Shown: positions 10,186 to 22,734, counted from the stretch's first letter. The stretch is 64,000 bases of DNA from Actinernus sp. WN-2022 (GCA_030867875.1 JAOWCC010001501.1:30648792-30712791); one strand, 5' to 3'. The notes: a model not told the origin generated them from the sequence alone. Made by a program: numbers and translations.

Positions 10186-10601
10186 CTTTGTTGCCAAGCA
10201 TAACGTCAAATGGCCAAATGTAACAGTTGTTGCCTTCGCCGAGTGCGAAATTTCGAGCCGTCTTTGAATTTGACCCAACTTGACAATGTAATTTTAACCG
10301 TACCTTCGTTATAACTCTCTTCCTATTTCCAACATAGTAAAATAGAGAGTTGCTTCTTCGATCAACTTCTGTCTTTTTGAAGTTGCAGGATTTCAAGCCA
10401 ATCCGTTTGATAAAATCGTTTAGACACCATTGTGACGTCAATAATTATCTATTTGCCTTCTAATGATGTCATTAAATAAAGCGACGCAATAGTTTAATTG
10501 TTGCGCGCACGCATTTGTCTTTGTTATTCTGCAGTTTGATAGAACTTAGCAGCAACAACTATCCCAAGATACGAATCGTTCTTCGAAGTCAAAACAAAAC
10601 A

Positions 10602-10673
10602 TGGAGAATCCGGGTATCGATCCCGGTACCTCTCACATGCAAAGCGAGCGCTCTACCATTTGAGCTAATCCCC
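10602..10673 (-). tRNA. tRNA-Ala(UGC), copy 6
   Basis: Array consensus sequence. Confidence 0.8.
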
Positions 10674-10952
10674 CACACTTGCTATTGTCTTGGAAAGTTA
10701 TTGATGTCAAATGTGATGGAATACGTGAAATCTGAAAGTAAGTTGGCTTGTGTTTTGACAGTCCATTGAAAACGAATTTGTTTTACAGATGTTGAGTTCA
10801 CACAAAATAATTTCAACGGTTCAGAAAACGTTCCAATTTAAGCATCAAATGATTCCGATAGACACAGGAATAATTTTTGAAAGCCTTAAAATTGTTTTGC
10901 CTGAGCTATGGAAGTTTCTCCAAAATAAAAATAAAACTATTAACAATTATTC

Positions 10953-11024
10953 TCGCAGAGCAAGGTTTCGATCCTTGGACCTCTGGGTTATGGGCCCAGC
11001 ACGCTACCACTGCGCCACTCTGCT
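10953..11024 (-). tRNA. Initiator tRNA-Met(CAU), copy 6 (A1:G72)
   Basis: The plus strand TCGCAGAG changes base 72 from T to G, losing the A1:U72 pair. A second change lies in the D loop (CGCTACCAC). Function is doubtful. Confidence 0.75.
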
Positions 11025-11441
11025 CTTTGTTGCCAAGCATAACGTCAAATGGCCAAATGTAACAGTTGTTGCCTTCGCCGAGTGCGAAATTTCGGTGCCG
11101 TCTTTGAATTTGACCCAACTTGACAATGTAATTTTAACCGTACCTTCGTTATAACTCTCTTCCTATTTCCAACATAGTAAAATAGAGAGTTGCTTCTTCG
11201 ATCAACTTCTGTCTTTTTGAAGTTGCAGGATTTCAAGCCAATCCGTTTGATAAAATCGTTTAGACACCATTGTGACGTCAATAATTATCTATTTGCCTTC
11301 TAATGATGTCATTAAATAAAGCGACGCAATAGTTTAATTGTTGCGCGCACGCATTTGTGTTTGTTATTCTGCAGTTTGATAGAACTTAGCAGCAACAACT
11401 ATCCCAAGATAAGAATCGTTCTTCGAAGTCAAAACAAAACA

Positions 11442-11513
11442 TGGAGAATCCGGGTATCGATCCCGGTACCTCTCACATGCAAAGCGAGCGCTCTACCATT
11501 TGAGCTAATCCCC
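11442..11513 (-). tRNA. tRNA-Ala(UGC), copy 7
   Basis: Array consensus sequence. Confidence 0.8.
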
Positions 11514-11792
11514 CACACTTGCTATTGTCTTGGAAAGTTATTGATGTCAAATGTGATGTAATACGTGAAATCTGAAAGTAAGTTGGCTTGTGTTTTGACC
11601 GTCCATTGAAAACGAATTTGTTTTACAGATGTTGAGCTCACACAAAATAATTTCAACGGTTCTAAAAACGTTCCAATTTAAGCATCAAATGATTCCGATA
11701 GACACAGGAATAATTTTTGAAAGCTTTAAAATTGTTTTGCCTGAGCTATGGAGGTTTCTCCAAAATAAAAATAAAACTAATAACAATTATTC

Positions 11793-11864
11793 TAGCAGAG
11801 CAAGGCTTCGATCCTTGGACCTATGGGTTATGGGCCCAGCACGCTTCCACTGCGCCACTCTGCT
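11793..11864 (-). tRNA. Initiator tRNA-Met(CAU), copy 7 (two changes)
   Basis: Plus strand AAGGCTTCG changes T-loop A60, and CCTATGGG changes the base of the anticodon arm. Probably impaired. Confidence 0.75.
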
Positions 11865-12281
11865 CTTTGTTGCCAAGCATAACGTCAAATGGCCAAATGT
11901 AACAGTTGTTGCCTTCGCCGAGTGCGAAATTTCGGTGCCGTCTTTGAATTTGACCCAACTTGACAATGTAATTTTAACCGTACCTTCGTTATAACTCTCT
12001 TCATATTTCCAACATAGTAAAATAGAGAGTTGCTTCTTCGATCAACTTCTGTCTTTTTGAAGTTGCAGGATTTCAAGCCAATCCGTTTGACAAAATCGTT
12101 TAGACACCATTGTGACGTCAATAATTATCTATTTGCCTTCTAATGATGTCATTAAATAAAGCGACGCAATAGTTTAATTGTTGCGCGCACGCATTTGTGT
12201 TTGTTATTCTGCAGTTTGATAGAACTTAGCCGCAACAACTATCCCAAGATAAGAATCGTTGTTCGAAGTCAAAACAAAACA

Positions 12282-12353
12282 TGGAGAATCCGGGTATCGA
12301 TCCCGGTACCTCTCACATGCAAAGCGAGCGCTCTACCATTTGAGCTAATCCCC
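12282..12353 (-). tRNA. tRNA-Ala(UGC), copy 8
   Basis: Array consensus sequence. Confidence 0.8.
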
Positions 12354-12636
12354 CACACTTGCTATTGTCTTGGAAAGTTATTGATGTCAAATGTGATGGA
12401 ATACGTGAAATCTGAAAGTAAGTTGGCTTGTGTTTTGACCGTCCATTGAAAACGAATTTTCTTTTACAGATGTTGAGTTCACACAAAACAATTTCAACAG
12501 TTGTTCAGAAAACGTTCAAACTTAAGCAGCAAATGATTCCGATAGACACAGGAATAATTTTTGAAAGCCTTAAAATTGTTTTGCCTGAGCTATGGAAGTT
12601 TCTCCAAAATAAAAATAAAACTATTAACAATTATTG

Positions 12637-12712
12637 TAGCAGAGCAAGGTTTCGATCCTTGGACCTCTGGGTTATGGGCCCATCACGCTTCCACTGCGCC
12701 ACTCTCAGTGCT
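12637..12712 (-). pseudogene. Initiator tRNA-Met with 4-nt acceptor insertion, copy 8
   Basis: Four extra bases in the 5' acceptor strand (plus strand ACTCTCAGTGCT instead of ACTCTGCT) destroy the acceptor stem, and GCGTG(C/A)T is mutated as well. The next unit has the same insertion, so the lesion was copied. Confidence 0.85.
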
Positions 12713-13129
12713 CTTTGTTGCCAAGCATAACGTCAAATTGCCAAATGTAACAGTTGTTGCCTTCGCCGAGTGCGAAATTTCGGTGCCGTCTTTGAATTTG
12801 ACCCAACTTGACAATGTCATTTTAACCGTACCTTCGTTGTAACTCACTTCATATTTCCAACATATTAAAATACAGAGTTGCTTCTTCGATCAACTTCTGT
12901 CTTATTGAAGTTGCAGGATTTCAAGCCAATCCGTTTGATAAAATCGTTTAGACACCATTGTGACGTCAATAATTATCTATTTGCCTTCTAATGATGTCAT
13001 TAAATAAAGCGACACAATAGTTTAATTGTTGCGCGCACGCATTTGTGTTTGTTATTCTGCAGTTTGATAGAACTTAGCAGCAACAACTATCCCAAGATAA
13101 GAATCGTTCTTCGAAGACAAAACAAAACA

Positions 13130-13203
13130 TGGAGAATCCGGGTATCGATCCCGGTACCTCTCACATGCAAAGCGAGAGCTCTATGCCATTTGAGCTAATC
13201 CCC
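13130..13203 (-). pseudogene. tRNA-Ala with indels, copy 9
   Basis: Two extra bases and a substitution in the D arm (plus strand GAGAGCTCTATGCCATT) break the fold. Confidence 0.75.
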
Positions 13204-13486
13204 CACACTTGCTATTGTCTTGGAAAGTTATTGATGTCAAATGTGATGGAAAACGTGAAATCTGAAAGTAAGTTGGCTTCTGTTTTGACCGTCCATTGAA
13301 AACGAATTTTCTTTTACAGATGTTGAGTTCACACAAAACAATTTCAACAGTTGTTCAGAAAACGTTCAAATTTAAGCATCAAATGATTCCGATAGACACA
13401 GGAATAATTTTTGAAAGCCTTAAAATTGTTTTGCCTGAGCTATTGAAGTTTCTCCAAAATAAAAATAAAAGTATTAACAATTATTG

Positions 13487-13562
13487 TAGCAGAGCAAGGT
13501 TTCGATCCTTGGACCTCTGGGTTATGGGCCCAGCACGCTTCCACTGCGCCACTCTCAGTGCT
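13487..13562 (-). pseudogene. Initiator tRNA-Met with 4-nt acceptor insertion, copy 9
   Basis: Same insertion as copy 8 but without its anticodon-arm change. Confidence 0.85.
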
Positions 13563-13979
13563 CTTTGTTGCCAAGCATAACGTCAAATGGCCAAATGTAA
13601 CAGTTGTTGCCTTCGCCGAGTGCGAAATTTCGGTACCGTCTTTGAATTTGACCCAACTTGACAATGTCATTTTAACCGTACATTCGTTGTAACTCACTTC
13701 ATATTTCCAACATATTAAAATACAGAGTTGCTTCTTCGATCAACTTCTGTCTTATTGAAGTTGCAGGATTTCAAGCCAATCCGTTTGATAAAATGGTTTA
13801 GACACCATTGTGACGTCAATAATTATCTATTTGCCTATTAATGATGTCATTAAATAAAGCGACGCAATAGTTTAATTGTTGCGCGCACGCATTTGTGTTT
13901 GTTATTCTGCAGTTTGATAGAACTTAGCAGCAACAACTATCCCAAGATAAGAATCGTTCTTCGAAGTCAAAACAAAACA

Positions 13980-14051
13980 TGGAGAATCCGGGTATCGATC
14001 CCGGTACCTCTCACATGCAAAGCGAGCGCTCTACCATTTGAGCTAATCCCC
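13980..14051 (-). tRNA. tRNA-Ala(UGC), copy 10
   Basis: Array consensus sequence. Confidence 0.8.
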
Positions 14052-14330
14052 CACACTTGCTATTGTCTTGGAAAGTTATTGATGTCAAATGTGATGGAAT
14101 ACGTGAAATCTGAAAGTAAGTTGGCTTGTGTTTTGACCGTCCATTGAAAACGAATTTGTTTTACAGATGTTGAGTTCACACAAAAGAATCTCAACGGTTC
14201 AGAAAACGTTCCAATTTAAGCATCAAATGATTCCGATAGACACAGGAATAATTTTTGAAAGCCTTAAAATTGTTTTGCCTGAGCTATGGAGGTTTCTCCA
14301 AAATAAATATAAAAATAATAACAATTATTC

Positions 14331-14402
14331 TAGCAGAGCAAGGTTTCGATCCTTGGACCTCTGGGTTATGGGCCCAGCACGCTTCCACTGCGCCACTCTG
14401 CT
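14331..14402 (-). tRNA. Initiator tRNA-Met(CAU), copy 10
   Basis: Intact. Confidence 0.93.
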
Positions 14403-14822
14403 CTTTGTTGCCAAGCATAAAGTCAAATGGCCAAATGTAACAGTTGTTGCCTTCGCCGAGTGCGAAATTTCGGTGCCGTCTTTGAATTTGACCCAACTTG
14501 ACAATGTAATTTTAACCGTACCTTCGTTATAACTCTTCATATTTCCAACATAGTAAAATAGAGAGTTGCTTCTTCGATCAACTTCTGTCTTTTTGAAGTT
14601 GCAGGATTTCAAGCCAATCCGTTTGATAAAATCGTTTAGACACCATTGTGACGTCAATAATGATCTATTTGCCTTCTAATGATATGATGTCATTAAATAA
14701 AGCGACGCAATAGTTTAATTGTTGCGCGCACGCATTTGTGTTTGTTATTCTGCAGTTTGATAGAACTTAGCAGCAACAACTATCCCAAGATAAGAATCGT
14801 TCTTCGAAGTCAAAACAAAACA

Positions 14823-14894
14823 TGGAGAATCCGGGTATCGAACCCGGTACCTCTAACATGCAAAGCGAGCGCTCTACCATTTGAGCTAATCCCC
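14823..14894 (-). tRNA. tRNA-Ala(UGC), copy 11 (canonical T54)
   Basis: The only copy with the usual TTCGA in the T loop (plus strand ATCGAACCC), giving a textbook B box. One change in the anticodon stem (CTCTAACATG) leaves it partly paired. Confidence 0.75.
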
Positions 14895-15173
14895 CACACT
14901 TGCTATTGTCTTGGAAAGTTATTGATGTCAAATGTGATGGAATACGTGAAATCTGAAAGTAAGTTGGCTTGTGTTTTGACCGTCCATTGAAAACTAATTT
15001 GTTTTACAGATGTTGAGTTCACACAAAAGAATCTCAACGGTTCAGAAAACGTTCCAATTTAAGCATCAAATGATTCCGATAGACACAGGAATAATTTTTG
15101 AAAGCCTTAAATTTGTTTTGCCTGAGCTATGGAGGTTTCTCCAAAATAAAAATAAAAATAATAACAATTATTC

Positions 15174-15245
15174 TAGCAGAGCAAGGTTTCGATCCTTGGA
15201 CCTCTGGGTTATGGGCCCAGCACGCTTCCACTGCGCCACTCTGCT
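15174..15245 (-). tRNA. Initiator tRNA-Met(CAU), copy 11
   Basis: Intact. Confidence 0.93.
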
Positions 15246-15662
15246 CTTTGTTGCCAAGCATAACGTCAAATGGCCAAATGTAACAGTTGTTGCCTTCGCC
15301 GAGTGCGAAATTTCGGTGCTGTCTTTGAATTTGACCCAACTTGACAATGTCATTTTAACCGTACCTTCGTTATAACTCTCTTCATATTTCCAACATATTA
15401 AAATATAGAGTTGCTTCTTCGATCAACTTCTGTCTTATTGAAGTTGCAGGATTTCAAGCCAATCCGTTTGATAAAATCGTTTAGACACCATTGTGACGTC
15501 AATAATGATCTATTTGCCTTCTAATGATGTCATTAAATAAAGCGACGCAATAGTTTAATTGTTGCGCGCACGCATTTGTGTTTGTTATTCTGCAGTTTGA
15601 TAGAACTTAGCAGCAACAACTATCCCAAGATAAGAATCGTTCTTCGAAGTCAAAACAAAACA

Positions 15663-15734
15663 TGGAGAATCCGGGTATCGATCGCGGTACCTCTCACATG
15701 CAAAGCGAGCGCTCTACCATTTGAGCTAATCCCC
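15663..15734 (-). tRNA. tRNA-Ala(UGC), copy 12 (T-stem change)
   Basis: Plus strand ATCGCGG breaks one T-stem pair. The same change is in copy 16, 3,359 bp downstream. Confidence 0.65.
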
Positions 15735-16016
15735 CACACTTGCTATTGTCTTGGAAAGTTATTGATGTCAAATGTGATGGAAAACGTGAAATCTGAAAGT
15801 AAGTTGGCTTGTGTTTTGACCGTCCATTGAAAACGAATTTTCTTTTACAGATGTTGAATTCACACAAAAGAATTTCAACAATTTTCAGAAAACGTTCAAA
15901 TTTAAGCACCAAATTATTCCGATACACACAGGAATAATTTTTGAAAGCCTTTAAATTCTTTTGCCTGAGCTATGGAAGTTTCTCCAAAATAAAAATAAAA
16001 CTATTAACAATTATTC

Positions 16017-16088
16017 TAGGAGAGCAAGGTTTCGATCCTTGGACCTCTGGGTTATGGGCCCAGCACGCTTCCTCTGCGCCACTCTTCT
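16017..16088 (-). pseudogene. Degenerate initiator tRNA-Met, copy 12
   Basis: Changes on both strands of the acceptor (TAGGAGAGC and CTCTTCT on the plus strand) leave a mismatch, and the D arm has CCTCTGCG. Shared with copy 16. Confidence 0.65.
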
Positions 16089-16505
16089 CTTTGTTGCCAA
16101 GCATAACGTCAAATGGCCAAATGTAACAGTTGTTGCCTTCGCCGAGTGCGAAATTTCGGTGCCGTCTTTGAATTTGACCCAACTTGACAATGTAATTTTA
16201 ACCTTACCTTCGTTATAACTCTCTTCCTATTTCCAACATAGTAAAATAGAGAGTTGCTTCTTCGATCAACTTCTGTCTTTTTGAAGTTGCAGGATTTCAA
16301 GCCAATCCGTTTGATAAAATAGTTTAGACACCATTGTGACGTCAACAATGATCTATTTGCCTTCTAATGATGTCATTAAATAAAGCGACGCAATAGTTTA
16401 ATTGTTGCGCGCACCCATTTGTGTTTGTTATTCTGAAGTTTGATAGAACTTAGCAGCAACAACTATCCCAAAATAAGAATCGTTCTTCGAAGTCAAAACA
16501 AAACA

Positions 16506-16577
16506 TGGAGAATCCGGGTAACGATCCCGGTATCTCTCACATGCAAAGCGAACGCTCTACCATTTGAGCTAATCCCC
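16506..16577 (-). tRNA. tRNA-Ala(UGC), copy 13 (A58 lost)
   Basis: T loop reads ATCGTTA, replacing conserved A58, and other changes are present (GGTATCTCTC, GCGAACGCT). Probably inactive. Confidence 0.6.
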
Positions 16578-16846
16578 CACACTTGCTATTGTCTTGGAAA
16601 GATGTGATGGAAAACGTGAAATCTGAAAGTAAGTTGGCTTGTGTTTTGACCGTCCATTGAAAACGAATTTTCTTTTACAAATGTTGAGTTCACACAAAAG
16701 AATTTCAACATTTGTTCAGAAAACGTTCAAATTTAAGCATCAAATGATTCCGATAGGCACAGGAATAATTTTTGAAATCCTTAAAATTGTTTTGCCTGAG
16801 CTATGGGGGTTTCTCCAAAATAAAAATTAAACTATTACAATTATTC

Positions 16847-16918
16847 TAGCAGAGCAAGGTTTCGATCCTTGGACCTCTGGGTTATGGGCCCAGCACGCTT
16901 CCACTGCGCCACTCTGCT
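16847..16918 (-). tRNA. Initiator tRNA-Met(CAU), copy 13
   Basis: Intact tRNA body; the 3' trailer differs slightly (AAAATTAAACTATTACAATT on the plus strand). Confidence 0.9.
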
Positions 16919-17335
16919 CTTTTTTGCCAAGCATAACGTCAAATGGCCAAATGTAACAGTTGTTGCCTTCGCCGAGTGCGAAATTTCGGTGCCGTCTTTG
17001 AATTTGACCCAACTTGACAATGTAATTTTAACCTTACCTTCGTTATAACTCACTTCATATTTCCAACATAGTAAAATACAGAGTTGCTTCTTCGATCAAC
17101 TTCTGTCTTATTGAAGTTGCAGGATTTCAAGCCAATCCGTTTGATAAAATCGTTTAGACACCATTGTGACGTCAATAATTATCTATTTGCCTTCTAATGA
17201 TGTCATTAAATAAAGCGACGCAATAGTTTAATTGTTGCGCGCACCCATTTGTGTTTGTTATTCTGCAGTTTGATAGAACTTAGCAGCAACAACTATCCCA
17301 AGATAAGAATCGTTCTTCGAAGTCAAAATAAAACA

Positions 17336-17407
17336 TGGAGAATCCGGGTAACGATCCCGGTACCTCTCACATGCAAAGCGAGCGCTCTACCATTTGAGCT
17401 AATCCCC
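17336..17407 (-). tRNA. tRNA-Ala(UGC), copy 14 (A58 lost)
   Basis: Consensus except the T loop ATCGTTA. Confidence 0.65.
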
Positions 17408-17689
17408 CACACTTGCTATTGTCTTGGAAAGTTATTGATGTCAAATGTGATGGAATACGTGAAATCTGAAAGTAAGTTGGCTTGTGTATGACCGTCCATT
17501 GAAAACGAATTTTCTTTTACAGATGTTGAGTTCACACAAAAGAATTTCAACAGTTGTTCAGAAAACGTTCAAATTTAAGCATCAAATGATTCCGAAATAC
17601 AGAGGAATAATTTTTGAAAGCCTTAAAATTGTTTTGCCTGAGCTATTGAGGTTTCTCCAAAATAAAAATAAAAATAATAACAATTATTC

Positions 17690-17761
17690 TAGCAGAGCAA
17701 GGTTTCGATCCTTGGACCTCTGGGTTATGGGCCCAGCACGCTTCCACTGCGCCACTCTGCT
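17690..17761 (-). tRNA. Initiator tRNA-Met(CAU), copy 14
   Basis: Intact. Confidence 0.93.
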
Positions 17762-18178
17762 CTTTGCTGCCAAGCATAACGTCAAATGGCCAAATGTAAC
17801 AGTTGTTGCCTTCGCCGAGTGCGAAATTTCGGTGCCGTCTTTGAATTTGACCCAACTTGACAATGTCATTTTAACCGTACCTTCGTTATAACTCACTTCA
17901 TATTTCCAACATAGTAAAATACAGAGTTGCTTCTTCGATCAACTTCTGTCTTATTGAAGTTGCAGAATTTCAAGCCAATCCGTTTGATAAAATCGTTTAG
18001 ACACCATTGTGACGTCAATAATTATCTATTTGCCTTCTAATGATGTCATTAATTAAAGCGACGCAATAGTTTAATTGTTGCACGCACGCATTTGTGTTTG
18101 TTATTCTGCAGTTTGATAGAACTTAGCAGCAACAACTAGCCCAAGATAAGATTCGTTCTTCGAAGTCAAAACAAAACA

Positions 18179-18250
18179 TGGAGAATCCGGGTATCGATCC
18201 CGGTACCTCTCACATGCAAAGCGAGCGCTCTACCATTTGAGCTAATCCCC
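18179..18250 (-). tRNA. tRNA-Ala(UGC), copy 15
   Basis: Array consensus tRNA body. Confidence 0.8.
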
Positions 18251-18532
18251 GACACTTGCTATTGTCTTGGAAAGTTATTGATATCAAATGTGATGGAAAA
18301 CTTGAAATCTGAAAGTAAGTTGGCTTGTGTTTTGATCGTCCATTGAAAACGAATTTTCTTTTACAGATGTTGAATTCACACAAAAGAATTTCAACAGTTT
18401 TCAGAAAACGTTCAAATTTAAGCACCAAATGATTCCGATTGATACAGGAATAATTTTTGAAAGCCTTAAAATTGTTTTGCCTGAGCTATGGAGGTTTCTC
18501 CAAAATAAAAATAAAAATAATAACAATTATTC

Positions 18533-18604
18533 TAGCAGAGCAAGGTTTCGATCCTTGGACCTCTGGTTTATGGGCCCAGCACGCTTCCACTGCGCCACTC
18601 TGCT
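18533..18604 (-). tRNA. Initiator tRNA-Met(CAU), copy 15 (broken G:C run)
   Basis: CTGGTTTATGG on the plus strand changes the anticodon stem so that one of the three initiator-specific G:C pairs becomes a mismatch. Same in copy 19. Confidence 0.8.
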
Positions 18605-19021
18605 CTTTGTTGCCAAGCATAACGTCAAATGGCCAAATGTAACAGTTGTTGCCTTCGCCGAGTGCGAAATTTCGGTGCCGTCTTTGAATTTGACCCAACT
18701 TGACAATGTAATTTTAACCTTACCTTCGTTATAACTCACTTCATATTTCCAACATAGTAAAATACAGAGTTGCTTCTTCGATCAACTTCTGTCTTATTGA
18801 AGTTGCAGGATTTCAAGCCAATCCGTTTGATAAAATCGTTTAGACACCATTGTGACGTCAATAATGATCTATTTGCCTTCTAATGATGTCATTAAATAAA
18901 GCGACGCAATAGTTTAATTGTTGCGCGCACGCATTTGTGTTTGTTATTCTGCAGTTTGATAGAACTTAGCAGCAACAACTATCCCAAGATAAGAATCGTT
19001 CTTCGAAGTCAAAACAAAACA

Positions 19022-19093
19022 TGGAGAATCCGGGTATCGATCGCGGTACCTCTCACATGCAAAGCGAGCGCTCTACCATTTGAGCTAATCCCC
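19022..19093 (-). tRNA. tRNA-Ala(UGC), copy 16 (T-stem change)
   Basis: Duplicate of copy 12, with the same ATCGCGG change. Confidence 0.65.
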
Positions 19094-19375
19094 CACACTT
19101 GCTATTGTCTTGGAAAGTTATTGATGTCAAATGTGATGGAAAACGTGAAATCTGAAAGTAAGTTGGCTTGTGTTTTGACCGTCCATTGAAAACGAATTTT
19201 CTTTTACAGATGTTGAATTCACACAAAAGAATTTCAACAATTTTCAGAAAACGTTCAAATTTAAGCACCAAATTATTCCGATACACACAGGAATAATTTT
19301 TGAAAGCCTTTAAATTCTTTTGCCTGAGCTATGGAAGTTTCTCCAAAATAAAAATAAAACTATTAACAATTATTC

Positions 19376-19447
19376 TAGGAGAGCAAGGTTTCGATCCTTG
19401 GACCTCTGGGTTATGGGCCCAGCACGCTTCCTCTGCGCCACTCTTCT
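19376..19447 (-). pseudogene. Degenerate initiator tRNA-Met, copy 16
   Basis: Duplicate of copy 12, with the same acceptor and D-arm changes. Confidence 0.65.
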
Positions 19448-19864
19448 CTTTGTTGCCAAGCATAACGTCAAATGGCCAAATGTAACAGTTGTTGCCTTCG
19501 CCGAGTGCGAAATTTCGGTGCCGTCTTTGAATTTGACCCAACTTGACAATGTAATTTTAACCTTACCTTCGTTATAACTCTCTTCCTATTTCCAACATAG
19601 TAAAATAGAGAGTTGCTTCTTCGATCAACTTCTGTCTTTTTGAAGTTGCAGGATTTCAAGCCAATCCGTTTGATAAAATAGTTTAGACACCATTGTGACG
19701 TCAACAATGATCTATTTGCCTTCTAATGATGTCATTAAATAAAGCGACGCAATAGTTTAATTGTTGCGCGCACCCATTTGTGTTTGTTATTCTGAAGTTT
19801 GATAGAACTTAGCAGCAACAACTATCCCAAAATAAGAATCGTTCTTCGAAGTCAAAACAAAACA

Positions 19865-19936
19865 TGGAGAATCCGGGTAACGATCCCGGTATCTCTCACA
19901 TGCAAAGCGAACGCTCTACCATTTGAGCTAATCCCC
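19865..19936 (-). tRNA. tRNA-Ala(UGC), copy 17 (A58 lost)
   Basis: Duplicate of copy 13. Confidence 0.6.
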
Positions 19937-20205
19937 CACACTTGCTATTGTCTTGGAAAGATGTGATGGAAAACGTGAAATCTGAAAGTAAGTTGGCTTG
20001 TGTTTTGACCGTCCATTGAAAACGAATTTTCTTTTACAAATGTTGAGTTCACACAAAAGAATTTCAACATTTGTTCAGAAAACGTTCAAATTTAAGCATC
20101 AAATGATTCCGATAGGCACAGGAATAATTTTTGAAAGCCTTAAAATTGTTTTGCCTGAGCTATGGGGGTTTCTCCAAAATAAAAATTAAACTATTACAAT
20201 TATTC

Positions 20206-20277
20206 TAGCAGAGCAAGGTTTCGATCCTTGGACCTCTGGGTTATGGGCCCAGCACGCTTCCACTGCGCCACTCTGCT
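20206..20277 (-). tRNA. Initiator tRNA-Met(CAU), copy 17
   Basis: Intact; duplicate of copy 13. Confidence 0.9.
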
Positions 20278-20694
20278 CTTTTTTGCCAAGCATAACGTCA
20301 AATGGCCAAATGTAACAGTTGTTGCCTTCGCCGAGTGCGAAATTTCGGTGCCGTCTTTGAATTTGACCCAACTTGACAATGTAATTTTAACCTTACCTTC
20401 GTTATAACTCACTTCATATTTCCAACATAGTAAAATACAGAGTTGCTTCTTCGATCAACTTCTGTCTTATTGAAGTTGCAGGATTTCAAGCCAATCCGTT
20501 TGATAAAATCGTTTAGACACCATTGTGACGTCAATAATTATCTATTTGCCTTCTAATGATGTCATTAAATAAAGCGACGCAATAGTTTAATTGTTGCGCG
20601 CACCCATTTGTGTTTGTTATTCTGCAGTTTGATAGAACTTAGCAGCAACAACTATCCCAAGATAAGAATCGTTCTTCGAAGTCAAAATAAAACA

Positions 20695-20766
20695 TGGAGA
20701 ATCCGGGTAACGATCCCGGTACCTCTCACATGCAAAGCGAGCGCTCTACCATTTGAGCTAATCCCC
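20695..20766 (-). tRNA. tRNA-Ala(UGC), copy 18 (A58 lost)
   Basis: Duplicate of copy 14. Confidence 0.65.
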
Positions 20767-21048
20767 CACACTTGCTATTGTCTTGGAAAGTTATTGATGT
20801 CAAATGTGATGGAATACGTGAAATCTGAAAGTAAGTTGGCTTGTGTATGACCGTCCATTGAAAACGAATTTTCTTTTACAGATGTTGACTTCACACAAAA
20901 GAATTTCAACAGTTGTTCAGAAAACGTTCAAATTTAAGCATCAAATGATTCCGAAATACAGAGGAATAATTTTTGAAAGCCTTAAAATTGTTTTGCCTGA
21001 GCTATTGAGGTTTCTCCAAAATAAAAATAAAAATAATAACAATTATTC

Positions 21049-21120
21049 TAGCAGAGCAAGGTTTCGATCCTTGGACCTCTGGGTTATGGGCCCAGCACGC
21101 TTCCACTGCGCCACTCTGCT
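21049..21120 (-). tRNA. Initiator tRNA-Met(CAU), copy 18
   Basis: Intact. Confidence 0.93.
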
Positions 21121-21537
21121 CTTTGCTGCCAAGCATAACGTCAAATGGCCAAATGTAACAGTTGTTGCCTTCGCCGAGTGCGAAATTTCGGTGCCGTCTT
21201 TGAATTTGACCCAACTTGACAATGTCATTTTAACCGTACCTTCGTTATAACTCACTTCATATTTCCAACATAGTAAAATACAGAGTTGCTTCTTCGATCA
21301 ACTTCTGTCTTATTGAAGTTGCAGAATTTCAAGCCAATCCGTTTGATAAAATCGTTTAGACACCATTGTGACGTCAATAATTATCTATTTGCCTTCTAAT
21401 GATGTCATTAATTAAAGCGACGCAATAGTTTAATTGTTGCACGCACGCATTTGTGTTTGTTATTCTGCAGTTTGATAGAACTTAGCAGCAACAACTATCC
21501 CAAGATAAGATTCGTTCTTCGAAGTCAAAACAAAACA

Positions 21538-21609
21538 TGGAGAATCCGGGTATCGATCCCGGTACCTCTCACATGCAAAGCGAGCGCTCTACCATTTGAG
21601 CTAATCCCC
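21538..21609 (-). tRNA. tRNA-Ala(UGC), copy 19
   Basis: Array consensus; duplicate of copy 15. Confidence 0.8.
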
Positions 21610-21891
21610 GACACTTGCTATTGTCTTGGAAAGTTATTGATATCAAATGTGATGGAAAACTTGAAATCTGAAAGTAAGTTGGCTTGTGTTTTGATCGTCC
21701 ATTGAAAACGAATTTTCTTTTACAGATGTTGAATTCACACAAAAGAATTTCAACAGTTTTCAGAAAACGTTCAAATTTAAGCACCAAATGATTCCGATTG
21801 ATACAGGAATAATTTTTGAAAGCCTTAAAATTGTTTTGCCTGAGCTATGGAGGTTTCTCCAAAATAAAAATAAAAATAATAACAATTATTC

Positions 21892-21963
21892 TAGCAGAGC
21901 AAGGTTTCGATCCTTGGACCTCTGGTTTATGGGCCCAGCACGCTTCCACTGCGCCACTCTGCT
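21892..21963 (-). tRNA. Initiator tRNA-Met(CAU), copy 19 (broken G:C run)
   Basis: Duplicate of copy 15, with the same anticodon-stem mismatch. Confidence 0.8.
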
Positions 21964-22380
21964 CTTTGTTGCCAAGCATAACGTCAAATGGCCAAATGTA
22001 ACAGTTGTTGCCTTCGCCGAGTGCGAAATTTCGGTGCCGTCTTTGAATTTGACCCAACTTGACAATGTAATTTTAACCTTACCTTCGTTATAACTCACTT
22101 CATATTTCCAACATAGTAAAATACAGAGTTGCTTCTTCGATCAACTTCTGTCTTATTGAAGTTGCAGGATTTCAAGCCAATCCGTTTGATAAAATCGTTT
22201 AGACACCATTGTGACGTCAATAATTATCTATTTGCCTTCTAATGATGTCATTAAATAAAGCGACGCAATAGTTTAATTGTTGCGCGCACCCATTTGTGTT
22301 TGTTATTCTGCATTTTGATAGAACTTAGCAGCAACAACTATCCCAAGATAAGAATCGTTCTTCGAAGTCAAAATAAAACA

Positions 22381-22452
22381 TGGAGAATCCGGGTAACGAT
22401 CCCGGTACCTCTCACATGCAAAGCGAGCGCTCTACCATTTGAGCTAATCCCC
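22381..22452 (-). tRNA. tRNA-Ala(UGC), copy 20 (A58 lost)
   Basis: Same T-loop variant as copies 14 and 18. Confidence 0.65.
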
Positions 22453-22734
22453 CACACTTGCTATTGTCTTGGAAAGTTATTGATGTCAAATGTGATGGAA
22501 TACGTGAAATCTGAAAGTAAGTTGGCTTGTGTATGACCGTCCATTGAAAACGAATTTTCTTTTACAGATGTTGAGTTCACACAAAAGAATTTCAACAGTT
22601 GTTCAGAAAACGTTCAAATTTAAGCATCAAATGATTCCGATATACAGAGGAATAATTTTTGAAAGCCTTAAAATTGTTTTGCCTGAGCTATTGAGGTTTC
22701 TCCAAAATAAAAATAAAAATAATAACAATTATTC

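Larger units (their letters stand above)
15500..22220 (-). repeat. Four-unit higher-order duplication, 3,359-bp period
   Basis: Units 12-15 (about 15.5-18.86 kb) and 16-19 (about 18.86-22.22 kb) share the same private variants in the same order at a constant offset of 3,359 bp. I noticed only a few differences (at 16784/20143, 17527/20886 and 18139/21498). The next units resemble copies 14/18 again at +1,686 bp. Confidence 0.9.
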
